Origin: Paenibacillus cellulosilyticus
GTDB taxonomy: Bacteria; Bacillota; Bacilli; Paenibacillales; Paenibacillaceae
Assembly: GCF_003182255.1 (NCBI RefSeq)
Contig: NZ_QGTQ01000021.1
Coordinates: forward strand, 1-64,000
Direction: 5' to 3'
DNA: 64,000 nucleotides
Shown here: positions 44,756-52,018 of the stretch, piece after piece
Numbering within the stretch: the first letter of the stretch is position 1
Layout of the letters: each line of letters begins with the position of its first letter
Translations under genes and position numbers: made by a program
The notes under the pieces: generated by a model
Databases searched by the model: none
What the model was told of the DNA's origin: nothing
Seen by the model: the letters and a program-made list of their open reading frames with translations, nothing else

Positions 44756-45344
44756 TATCGATAATCACGAATGATGTTATCTCAAAGCGTCCGAATCCGA
44801 TCGCTCGACCATCAGCTAGTCCTACAAGCGCTCCTGCATCAATACAAACAGCATGCATTTGATCCCGATTCACCAGTGTGTTATCCCACATGATTGTGAA
44901 AGCAGCTTCCCATCCCGTTGATACGGCAAGACGGTAGCGTACGTTTCTCCCCTTAGTCGCAGGATTACGAACAGAACGAACGTCGACATATACAGGCTGC
45001 GTTGGATCGTTATGAATCACTTCCATTAGATTAGACGGTACAAATCTATTCATCAGCACCTGCTCATCAAGAACTTGTAGCGATGCAGCCACTGCCGACT
45101 GAATGGAGCCTCTTCCTTTCTTAGTATATCTCGCCGCTTCTCTAAGACAACCAAATACATACGATGGATCTATAAATAGCTGTCCATCGGCGTTAGACAT
45201 AAAGGACCGCTTCCACTCCTCTGGATCATTGCCTGCAACTCCGGTACGCTCTTTTTTCTCTAATGAGATCGTATCTGTTGTGAAGCAATGCATCAACATC
45301 GGACGCACTCCTCGAATGTTAACCATGGCTTTTACTATCGACAT
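44733..45344 (-). CDS. Unknown protein, possible RAMP/Cas7-like fold
   Basis: A 203-residue protein. It begins VKAMVNIRGVRPMLMHCFTT, includes LFIDPSYVFGCLREAARYTK and VRSVRNPATKGRNVRYRLAV, and ends with LVGLADGRAIGFGRFEITSF. The last segment resembles the glycine-rich loop (G-x-G-R-F) of RAMP-superfamily RNA-binding proteins such as Cas7/Cas5. No CRISPR array or other cas gene is in the window. The ATG at 45344 has GGGAGA seven bases upstream; 5 extra codons are open. It is the first gene of the operon and faces the HTH controller. The fold call is my inference from motif pattern only. Confidence 0.45.
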   Translation of the reverse strand: MSIVKAMVNIRGVRPMLMHCFTTDTISLEKKERTGVAGNDPEEWKRSFMSNADGQLFIDPSYVFGCLREAARYTKKGRGSIQSAVAASLQVLDEQVLMNRFVPSNLMEVIHNDPTQPVYVDVRSVRNPATKGRNVRYRLAVSTGWEAAFTIMWDNTLVNRDQMHAVCIDAGALVGLADGRAIGFGRFEITSFVIIDNAQKTTA

Positions 45345-45426
45345 CTCCACGTCTCCCATTTAAAAATATTTCATAAGAAAGTATCTTCTTCCATTTATAA
45401 AATAACACACCTCCTCACGATCTGTC

Positions 45427-45441
45427 GACTATAGTCCGTGG
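45427..45441. promoter_or_regulatory. Controller-box-like palindrome (C-box)
   Basis: GACTATAGTC (45427-45436, perfect palindrome) is followed by CGTGG, just upstream of a TTGACG hexamer (45445-45450). GACT-(N)-AGTC halves followed by a GTG-type spacer are the pattern of C-protein operators of type II restriction systems; the central spacing here is 2 rather than 3. A half-site GACTAT recurs at 45462. Confidence 0.5.
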
Positions 45442-45492
45442 TGGTTGACGCTTACCTCTATGACTATTGATGTAGGATTGGAGGGGACCACC

Positions 45493-45708
45493 ATGGAGCT
45501 TGCGAGATTATTCGGCGAGTGTTTGCAAAGCATTAGAAAACGCCAAGGCATTTCTCAAGAAGAACTTGCTCACTTGTGCGATCTGGACCGAACATATATC
45601 AGCCTACTCGAGAGAGGAAAGCGACAACCTTCCCTGACCACAATTTTCGTTATAGCTAAGAACCTTGGTTATAAACCTAGCGATTTGATAAAGCAGATCG
45701 AAAATTAA
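45493..45708 (+). CDS. XRE-family HTH regulator, restriction-controller-like
   Basis: A 71-residue single-domain HTH protein: GECLQSIRKRQGISQEELAH, then LDRTYISLLERGKRQPSLTT and IAKNLGYKPSDLIKQIE. The RTYIS-x-x-ERGKR recognition region and small size match C (controller) proteins of restriction-modification systems; a generic XRE repressor is the alternative. The ATG at 45493 has GGAGGGG six bases upstream, which excludes the 16 extra codons. It is divergent from the RAMP-like/HNH operon, with the palindrome between them. Confidence 0.8.
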   Translation: MELARLFGECLQSIRKRQGISQEELAHLCDLDRTYISLLERGKRQPSLTTIFVIAKNLGYKPSDLIKQIEN

Positions 45709-45776
45709 ACCTACAATAGCATGAATCCCTGCCTAACTCTGATGCAGCACATCAAAAAGAAACACTTAAAAAATGT

Positions 45777-45805
45777 TTGACTTTGCATATGCCAATCTGT
45801 ATAAT
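45777..45805 (+). promoter_or_regulatory. Strong sigma-A promoter of the small peptide gene
   Basis: TTGACT (45777-45782) and a perfect TATAAT (45800-45805) are separated by exactly 17 bp. The transcript would have a 75-nt leader containing a 7-bp hairpin ATGGTAT/ATACCAT (45849-45870) just before the Shine-Dalgarno. Confidence 0.75.
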
Positions 45806-45885
45806 AGAAGTATAAAAACAAAATTTTTATTGCGAATTCCTGCTCGTTATGGTATCCTGATTATACCATTAAACGAGGAGGTGAT

Positions 45886-45978
45886 ATGTGTTTGAAAAAT
45901 GAGAAGTTGGTTTTTGTTTACGAGATGTCCAGGCTACTTACTTTAATCATCATAACCTACATGAATACGATGCACTAA
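45886..45978 (+). CDS. 30-residue hydrophobic peptide, possible type I toxin
   Basis: ATG 45886 is preceded by a near-perfect GAGGAGGTGAT. The product is MCLKNEKLVFVYEMSRLLTL followed by IIITYMNTMH: a charged N-terminus and one short membrane-spanning helix. A hairpin terminator follows within 20 bp, so this is a compact single-gene unit with its own promoter. Size, hydrophobicity and structured leader fit type I toxins of Firmicutes mobile elements. No antisense RNA promoter could be assigned with confidence. It lies 220 bp from attR. Confidence 0.55.
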   Translation: MCLKNEKLVFVYEMSRLLTLIIITYMNTMH

Positions 45979-45996
45979 TTTACTAACTTACATATC

Positions 45997-46028
45997 AGGA
46001 CCGCTCTCTTCTTGAGGGTGGTCTTTCT
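45997..46028 (+). terminator. Terminator of the peptide gene
   Basis: AGGACC-GCT-CTC/GAG-GGT-GGTCTT stem, followed by TCTT. It lies 18 bp after the peptide stop codon. Confidence 0.65.
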
Positions 46029-46197
46029 TGCATAGGAACGATCAATACAAGCATGATGATTATTGATATATCGTCAATACTCACTTATACTTAATGAAGT
46101 AACAACCAATAACCGTAGGTCATCGTCATAACTGTATGCCATCGTTTGAATGACCGTTATAGGCTGCGTAAGGCTTCCGAGTACTCGACGGATCTGA

Positions 46198-46250
46198 GAC
46201 AGTTTCCTAAACTGCAGGTCGTACGTTCGAATCGTATCGGGCGCGCCATT
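46198..46250. repeat. Right attachment site (attR), 3' tRNA-Arg fragment
   Basis: Exact copy of 32831-32883, containing the anticodon arm, T arm and acceptor 3' strand of tRNA-Arg but no 5' half, so it is not a functional tRNA. Confidence 0.93.
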
Positions 46251-46263
46251 GAATCCAATAATA

Positions 46264-46296
46264 AAGAACCGCGAGCAATCGCGGTTCTTTTTGTTT
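46264..46296 (+). terminator. Displaced tRNA-Arg terminator
   Basis: AAGAACCGCG/CGCGGTTCTT stem with AGCAAT loop, then TTTGTTTT. It lies 14 bp after attR. Before integration it would have directly followed tRNA-Arg; the island separated them. Confidence 0.85.
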
Positions 46297-46389
46297 TGGT
46301 CCGGCCGCTCCGATCCTATCGGGGCGGCTGCTTTTTAATTTAATCTCAGGAAATTGACCCCGCTCAACCTCTCAACCGCTCGACCGTTC

Positions 46390-46428
46390 TTAACACATAC
46401 TTAATTCCCCCAAAACTTCCAGATTACA
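46390..46428 (+). promoter_or_regulatory. PhoP-box-like direct repeats upstream of the ABC importer
   Basis: Four hexamers at exact 11-bp spacing: TTAACA (46390), TTAATT (46401), AAAACT (46412) and ATTACA (46423). The first two fit the Bacillus PhoP consensus TT(A/C/T)A(C/T)A with 5-bp gaps; the last two are weaker. The downstream operon resembles glycerol-3-phosphate uptake genes, which are commonly phosphate-controlled. Confidence 0.45.
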
Positions 46429-46503
46429 CTATAGAGATACGATGGCTTGGGACATCCTACGACATCGCCAACCTCTAATTCTCAACTTGAAAGGAGCCTG
46501 CGG

Positions 46504-47466
46504 ATGAACAGGCTGGACGACACTTTGCATCTTCCCCATGAAAAGGTACAGGTTAGACCCGCGCAGCTGCGTGGTGCGAGAACGATAAGCGGCCTGAAAT
46601 GGCGGGAGAACCTGCTAGCTTATATTTTTCTGGGCCCATCACTGATCTTGTTCATGATCTTCTTCTTCTATCCCATGATCCAATCCGTCTATCTGAGTCT
46701 ACACTCGACCGATCTGACTGGACGTGTGAATGGCTTCGCCGGACTCGATAACTTCAGCTACCTCTTTAACAACCATCTCTTCTTCAATGGGTTAAAGGTT
46801 ACCGTATATTTCGCGCTTCTGACCGTTCCGACGGGTATCATTCTGGCCTTGATTCTGGCAGCCTTGTCCAACGGTAAAAGCAAGGGCCTTACCATCTTCC
46901 AATTCGCCTTCTCACTGCCGGTTGTTCTTTCTGTCGGCTCATCGTCTGTCATCTGGATGTTCTTATTCCATCCAAGTCTCGGCATGCTCAACTATTTCCT
47001 TAGTCTCTTGCACCTGTCACCGATTAATTGGCTGGTCGATCCTAAGTGGGCACTGCTTTCCGTATCCATCATGACCGTATGGATGAATCTAGGCTTCAAC
47101 TACATCATCTTATCCAGTGGATTACGCGGCATTCCAGACGAGATCCGCGAGAGCGCGTCAATCGATGGTGCTGGTCCGCTTCGACTGTTCGGCCAAATTC
47201 TGCTGCCGCTGCTATCGCCGACCCTGTTCTTCCTAGTCATCGTCTCTGTCATCAGCTCATTCCAAGCGTTTGGCCAGGTTAACATCCTAACCCACGGCGG
47301 TCCGATGAACAGCACAAGCGTGCTCGTCTTCTCGATCTATCAGGAAGCGTTCGAGAACTTCCGTTTCGGCACAGGCAGTGCGCAGGCACTGGTGCTATTC
47401 GTCATCATCATCATGCTAACGCTGATACAGTTCAAATGGGCAGAAAAGAAGGTGCATTATCAATGA
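46504..47466 (+). CDS. ABC transporter permease (UgpA/MalF-like)
   Basis: A 320-residue inner-membrane permease with six helices (AYIFLGPSLILFMIFFFYPM is the first). The cytoplasmic EAA loop, which docks the ATPase, is RGIPDEIRESASIDGAGPLR. It belongs to carbohydrate importer family CUT1. The closest overall pattern is UgpA/glycerol-3-phosphate type, but sugar specificity cannot be excluded. The ATG at 46504 has AAGGAG seven bases upstream. It overlaps the next gene by 4 bp. Confidence 0.88.
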   Translation: MNRLDDTLHLPHEKVQVRPAQLRGARTISGLKWRENLLAYIFLGPSLILFMIFFFYPMIQSVYLSLHSTDLTGRVNGFAGLDNFSYLFNNHLFFNGLKVTVYFALLTVPTGIILALILAALSNGKSKGLTIFQFAFSLPVVLSVGSSSVIWMFLFHPSLGMLNYFLSLLHLSPINWLVDPKWALLSVSIMTVWMNLGFNYIILSSGLRGIPDEIRESASIDGAGPLRLFGQILLPLLSPTLFFLVIVSVISSFQAFGQVNILTHGGPMNSTSVLVFSIYQEAFENFRFGTGSAQALVLFVIIIMLTLIQFKWAEKKVHYQ

Positions 47467-48284
47467 GGCGTTATTTCCCAGCAACCGTTCACTATATCGT
47501 ACTTACGATCTGCGCGTTTGCGGTGATGTATCCAGTGCTATACGCTATCGCCACTTCCCTCATGTCGATGGGCGAAGCTAGCATGTACCCGCCGCACGTG
47601 ATCCCGCATCATTTTAATCTGCGCAACTTTATCGATGTATTCGATCTCGTACCGATAGCGACGTTCATCGGCAACACGTTCCTCGTCTCTATTGTCGTCA
47701 TGCTCGGACAACTAATAACCTCCAGCATGGCAGCTTACGCCTTCGCGCGAATGAACTTCAAAGGCAAGAACCTGCTGTTCGCCGCATTCATGGCGACGAT
47801 GATGATTCCGTGGGAAGTAACGATCATCCCGAACTACCTGACCATTCGGGGGTGGGACTGGCTTGATTCGTATCAAGGCCTGATCGTTCCGTTCCTAGCA
47901 GCTTCGTTCGGAACGTTCCTGCTGCGTCAGTTTTTCATGCAGCTCCCCACGGAGCTGTTCGAGGCCGCACGTATGGACGGCTGCGGACATGTTCGAATCT
48001 TCTTCTCTCATGTCCTGCCGCTGTCGAGGCCAGCGATTGGAACGCTTGCCGTCTATTCCTTCCTCCAGATGTGGAACGCCTACTTGTGGCCGCTGCTCAT
48101 CACGAACAGCGACAGGATGCGGACCGTGCAGATTGGCGTTTCTATGCTGCAGCACCAAGAGACGACACAGTGGAACCTCGTGTTCGCAGGCATCGTACTC
48201 GTCATTCTGCCATCTCTGCTCATGCTTGCGCTTGGGCTGAAACAATTGGTCCGCGGCATGACTGTCGGCGCTTTGAAGGGATAA
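47463..48284 (+). CDS. ABC transporter permease (UgpE/MalG-like)
   Basis: A 273-residue permease with six helices, beginning MRRYFPATVHYIVLTICAF. It has ATSLMSMGEASMYPPHVIP after helix 1 and the EAA loop PTELFEAARMDGCGHVRIFF. ATG 47463 overlaps the stop of the first permease gene (ATGA), and AAGGTG lies upstream. It pairs with the preceding permease to form the channel of a CUT1 importer. Confidence 0.88.
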   Translation: MRRYFPATVHYIVLTICAFAVMYPVLYAIATSLMSMGEASMYPPHVIPHHFNLRNFIDVFDLVPIATFIGNTFLVSIVVMLGQLITSSMAAYAFARMNFKGKNLLFAAFMATMMIPWEVTIIPNYLTIRGWDWLDSYQGLIVPFLAASFGTFLLRQFFMQLPTELFEAARMDGCGHVRIFFSHVLPLSRPAIGTLAVYSFLQMWNAYLWPLLITNSDRMRTVQIGVSMLQHQETTQWNLVFAGIVLVILPSLLMLALGLKQLVRGMTVGALKG

Positions 48285-48371
48285 AGCAGCCCTTCGACTT
48301 GCGATCCGCTGCGATAAGCAGTTGATTGATAGATTATACAAATGGATAGAAAAGGGAGAGAGTATCGAAAC

Positions 48372-49790
48372 ATGAAGAAGCTTCGTTCGAAAGAAATGTT
48401 GGCCGCATCCTCCATTGCATTTCTTCTTGTGGCAACCGCATGTGGTAGCACTAACGACAGCAATACTGACAAGTCTTCGGAACAGACTCCGGCAACGGCA
48501 TCCACCAGTAATGAATCGACTCAACCAAGCAGCGCCGACTCGACAAGCACAGCCGCTCCAGTGAAAATTACGTGGTGGCACTCCATGTCCGGCACCAATG
48601 AAGAAGCGATCAAGAAGATCGTATCCGACTTCAACGCCAGCCAATCGAACATTCAGGTTGAAGCCGTATTCCAAGGCACGTACGACGAGAGCCTGAGCAA
48701 GCTGAAAGCTTCCATGGGCTCGAAGGACGGCCCGGATATCGTACAAGTATATGAGATCGGCAGCCGCTTTATGGTGGATTCCGGCTACATTACCCCGATT
48801 CAGCAGTTCATCGATGCTGACAAATTCGATCTTACCCAGCTGGAGCCGCACATCACGAACTACTACTCGATGGACGGCAAGCTGAACGGCATGCCCTTCA
48901 ACACATCGAACCCTATTCTCTACTACAATAAGGATGCTTTTAAGAAGGCCGGCCTGGATCCAGAGAGCCCGCCGAAGACGTATGAAGAGTTCGAGGCAGA
49001 TGCTAAGGCACTCACGAAGTCCGGCATTACAGGTGGTTCCATCGCTATCTATGGCTGGTTCATGGAACAATTCTTTGCGAATCAGAACGCTGAATACCTC
49101 AACAATGGCAACGGCAGAACGACCGCAGCTTCGGAGTCGCTCGTAAATACAGACGCAGGTGTTAAGACGCTGACTTGGTGGAAGAGCATGCTCGACGAAA
49201 AATCCATCTCCAACCTTGGCCGCAAGACGGCTGACACGTCCGCTGCTTTTACAGCTGGCCAAATCGCTATGACACTCGACTCTACTGCATCGCTGCGCAA
49301 CATCGTTAATGGCGTAGCCGGCAAATTCGAAGTCGGTACAGGCTTCCTGCCGCGTCCATCTGACGCGAAGGAAGGCGGCGTCGTTATCGGCGGTGCGAGC
49401 AACTATATCCTAAACAACAAGTCGGAAGCAGAACAGAAGGCAGCCTGGGATTTCATTAAATATTTGGCGACACCAGAAGTGCAGGCCTTCTGGAACGTAA
49501 GCACGGGCTACTTCCCAATCACGAAGGCAGCATACGACCAGCAAGTGCTGAAGGATAACATGGCCAAATTCCCACAATTCCAGACGGCGGTAGACCAGCT
49601 TCACGCTTCCATCGATTCCTCTGCGACGAACGGTGCGATGATGGGCGTATTCCCAGAAGCGCGTCAAATCGTCGAAGGTGCGATTGAAGCAACGCTGAAC
49701 GGCCAGCAGGATCCGAAGGCTGCATTGGATGAAGCTGCAAAGCAAATCAACGATAAGCTGGCAACGTACAACAGCTCAGCGAAGAAGTAA
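48372..49790 (+). CDS. ABC transporter substrate-binding lipoprotein (UgpB-like)
   Basis: A 472-residue lipoprotein with a signal peptide ending in VATAC (lipid-modified Cys near residue 24). A Ser/Thr linker of about 40 residues follows. The family-1 extracellular solute-binding domain begins KITWWHSMSGTNEEAIKKIV, with DIVQVYEIGSRFMVDSGYIT, NTSNPILYYNKDAFKKAGLD and EAKQAAWDFIKYL-like EQKAAWDFIKYLATPEVQAF. The WWHSMSG and YNKDAFKKAGLDP elements are those of glycerol-3-phosphate and maltodextrin binders. No ATPase gene is in the operon, so a shared ATPase elsewhere must energise it. Confidence 0.88.
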   Translation: MKKLRSKEMLAASSIAFLLVATACGSTNDSNTDKSSEQTPATASTSNESTQPSSADSTSTAAPVKITWWHSMSGTNEEAIKKIVSDFNASQSNIQVEAVFQGTYDESLSKLKASMGSKDGPDIVQVYEIGSRFMVDSGYITPIQQFIDADKFDLTQLEPHITNYYSMDGKLNGMPFNTSNPILYYNKDAFKKAGLDPESPPKTYEEFEADAKALTKSGITGGSIAIYGWFMEQFFANQNAEYLNNGNGRTTAASESLVNTDAGVKTLTWWKSMLDEKSISNLGRKTADTSAAFTAGQIAMTLDSTASLRNIVNGVAGKFEVGTGFLPRPSDAKEGGVVIGGASNYILNNKSEAEQKAAWDFIKYLATPEVQAFWNVSTGYFPITKAAYDQQVLKDNMAKFPQFQTAVDQLHASIDSSATNGAMMGVFPEARQIVEGAIEATLNGQQDPKAALDEAAKQINDKLATYNSSAKK

Positions 49791-49835
49791 GCTGATTGAC
49801 ATGCTTCTAATTTGACAAACGAACGGGCAATAACG

Positions 49836-49897
49836 AACAAGGCATCCTTCAATCTCTTATCCGGCCGAGTCAGGTAGAGGAGAGAAGATGCCTTGTT
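49836..49897 (+). terminator. Terminator of the ABC importer operon
   Basis: AACAAGGCATC/GATGCCTTGTT perfect 11-bp stem with a long loop, followed by TATGTTTATC. Confidence 0.75.
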
Positions 49898-49945
49898 TAT
49901 GTTTATCTATCAGTAGGATTATGTATACTTGAGCGATTCCACAAT

Positions 49946-49986
49946 AAAATAAGAGTCCCGCTTATCCAAGATAACCGGAACTCTTA
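49946..49986 (-). terminator. Reverse-strand terminator downstream of a lost gene
   Basis: TAAGAGT-CCG/CGG-ACTCTTA stem with TTATTTTATTG following on the reverse strand. The only leftward sequence upstream is the decayed coding material at 49990-50280. Confidence 0.55.
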
Positions 49987-49989
49987 CCA

Positions 49990-50280
49990 TAACTCTTCTT
50001 CGCTATTCAATTGTCCAGCATCTCCATTCCTTGCATACTCCCAAAATCCTCGTCTTTCGACATCCTTTCCTAATTTGCTTTCCATCCATTGCAATCTTGC
50101 ATTGCCACATCACTTACGAGGCTCGTCCATCCTTCCGTGAAATTGTTATCCAAAGTGTCCTAAGCTATCTGCAATCCAACTGCCCTTCACTTTCTTCAGA
50201 ATAACGGTTACCCGCGTGTTCGCTAAGCTCTCAAGCACCGACACGCTTCGCCTCACCTAGCCCAATGGACTATCCCCTCT
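49990..50280 (-). pseudogene. Decayed coding fragments
   Basis: The reverse strand reads LESLANTRVTVILKKVKGSW then IADSLGHFG before a stop. In another frame it continues SKDEDFGSMQGMEMLDN before another stop. These look like pieces of one or two former genes interrupted by frameshifts and stops. No family is recognised. The rest of the gap (50281-50563) is AT-rich with no gene seen. Confidence 0.3.
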
Positions 50281-50563
50281 CTGTTTAGGTTTGTTAAGAT
50301 TGTTTGTGTTGCTGACTTCAATATACACTGTTATTTTAATATTGTAAATATTCAGATAATTTAAGGAGATGTAAAATAAGCTCGAATTCGCCCAATATTC
50401 ATGCCTATTGTATATTTATCTTCGTTTTTCGAGGCTTTTTACGAATTGCTATTTTTCTACCGTTCTGGAGCCGTTTAACCATGATATGGATCCCCCGTTT
50501 TGAAAATAGCCGTTCCACCGCGCACATCCGTGCTGGCAGAACAGCCTTTTTATAAGCAAACAC

Positions 50564-51730
50564 CTACAACTGCTCAATTGCCGCCAGTACCGTGTTATTG
50601 AAATAGTCCGCATACATATTCTTGAACGGCCGATTATGATCCAGCTCAACCGATAGGTGCACGGTTACGGTGCCGTACAGTGGATCGACACAGACGAATG
50701 GTCCTGCCGCTCCCCAATGCGAGTAAGCGCCGCTCGAGAACAAGTCGCCGCCGTCCCGCTTCGTGCCATTGATAGCCCATCCATAGCCCCAATACGCTTC
50801 AGGAAACGACTCATCGCGATATTGCGAGGAGACGCCAGGAATCTGATTGCGTGTCATTTCGAACACCGTGATCGGGCTTAGCAGACGAACACCGTTATAT
50901 TCACCGCCGTTTAGGAACATTTGGCCGAAAATCGCCAGATCATACGCTGAACCATACGCACCACCGCCTGCAGACATCGACTGAATCATGTCCTCCGCTT
51001 CAATCCACTCCGCACATGCCGCTTCTGGTGCCCGGCGTACAATTCGATGCCGTTCCGAGTCTGGCACAGCATAGAATGTGTCGTGCATACCCAATGGCTT
51101 GAAGATCCGCTCCTCGACAAAACGGGAATAAGGTATCCCGCTCACCCGAGACACGATCTCGCCCAGCAATTCGTAGCCGAAACCGCAGTACTGCATCATT
51201 TGTCCCGGCTTCGTGCGAAGCGGTACTTCGTAGCCGTAGAACAACGATTCGTGCGTATCCGGGTCTTGTCCCTCCGGGCAAGACGGAAGCGCAACCCCTT
51301 GCTCACGTTTACGAGATTTGATCTTCCATGCGTCCTCGCCGTTAATGCCCGACGTATGCGTAAGCAGATGATGAACATGAACAGCCTTCTTGCCTGGACC
51401 CGTAAATTCCGGAATGTAGTCGACGACCGGTCGATTGAGGCCCATGAGACCTTCCTCTACAAGTACAAGAACAGCCGCGGCTGTAAACAGCTTTGTAATC
51501 GAGCAGAGTGGGAATAAGGCATTACACGTTAATTCTGCCGCGTCTGGTTCAGGCCCAAACTTACCGTTTGCCTGATGAACAACGACAACGCCTTTCCTTG
51601 CTGCAACGACAACCTGCGCCGGCGTTACTCCGTTGTTGACCATTTGCTCCGCTGCTTCTGCGATCCTTCTTACCCGCAAGTCCGACATGCCAACCTGCTG
51701 TGCCGATCCATACTCCAGTTTATTGCGCAT
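50564..51730 (-). CDS. Serine hydrolase of the class C beta-lactamase fold
   Basis: A 388-residue protein without a signal peptide, so cytoplasmic. The nucleophile motif S-x-x-K is LCSITKLFTAAAVL, the second Y-x-G-type motif lies in MQYCGFGYELLGEIVSRVSG, and the third motif H-x-G is SHWGAAGPFVCVD. These place it among EstB/penicillin-binding-protein-like esterases and D-aminopeptidases rather than true beta-lactamases. GGAGG precedes the ATG. Substrate unknown. Confidence 0.85.
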   Translation of the reverse strand: MRNKLEYGSAQQVGMSDLRVRRIAEAAEQMVNNGVTPAQVVVAARKGVVVVHQANGKFGPEPDAAELTCNALFPLCSITKLFTAAAVLVLVEEGLMGLNRPVVDYIPEFTGPGKKAVHVHHLLTHTSGINGEDAWKIKSRKREQGVALPSCPEGQDPDTHESLFYGYEVPLRTKPGQMMQYCGFGYELLGEIVSRVSGIPYSRFVEERIFKPLGMHDTFYAVPDSERHRIVRRAPEAACAEWIEAEDMIQSMSAGGGAYGSAYDLAIFGQMFLNGGEYNGVRLLSPITVFEMTRNQIPGVSSQYRDESFPEAYWGYGWAINGTKRDGGDLFSSGAYSHWGAAGPFVCVDPLYGTVTVHLSVELDHNRPFKNMYADYFNNTVLAAIEQL

Positions 51731-51916
51731 TTGTGTGGTGGCCTCCTAATGTTGAACGCTGAATATGTAATGTTTTTATTTACTATTGTACATTTCTATT
51801 AACAATTCCTTCCTCTTTATCGAAACCACATAAATTTTATATTGAAAATAATTATGATAATCAAACTCCGCAACGCTTCCCCCTTCTGCTCGAATGATTC
51901 CTCCCAATACATGAAA

Positions 51917-51946
51917 AAACTGCTTCGTCCACGGACGAAACAGTTT
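51917..51946 (-). terminator. Terminator hairpin, distal of a tandem pair
   Basis: AAACTG-C-TTCGTCC/GGACGAA-A-CAGTTT, followed by TTTTTCATG on the reverse strand. It is nearly identical to the hairpin 45 bp away. Confidence 0.8.
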
Positions 51947-51961
51947 CTATACCCGGAAGAG

Positions 51962-51990
51962 AACTGCTTCGTCCACGGACGAAACAGTTT
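51962..51990 (-). terminator. Terminator hairpin, proximal of a tandem pair
   Basis: Second copy of the same stem (AACTG-C-TTCGTCC/GGACGAA-A-CAGTT). This one has only CTCTTCC after it, so the duplicated downstream copy is probably the true terminator. Confidence 0.65.
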
Positions 51991-52018
51991 CTACTACAGC
52001 TCCTATCATCGATTCCGA

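Larger units (their letters stand above)
32831..46250. mobile_element. Genomic island integrated in tRNA-Arg(CCT)
   Basis: A segment of about 13.4 kb bounded by exact 53-bp direct repeats, the left one inside the intact tRNA. A tyrosine recombinase is the first gene. Contents: integrase, YgjP-like metallopeptidase, type I restriction-modification, DUF2442 protein, helicase, zinc-ribbon protein, HNH nuclease, RAMP-like protein, HTH controller and a short hydrophobic peptide. No phage structural or conjugation genes are present. It is best described as a defence-bearing integrative element that may need a helper to move. Confidence 0.93.

Noticed and set aside
46198-46250. Second tRNA-Arg gene
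   Set aside because: Only the anticodon arm to the 3' end is present; the acceptor 5' strand and D-arm are missing, so it is the attR copy.
32831-46250. Prophage
   Set aside because: Integrase, HNH nuclease and helicase could suggest a phage, but there are no capsid, portal, terminase, tail or lysis genes in the segment.
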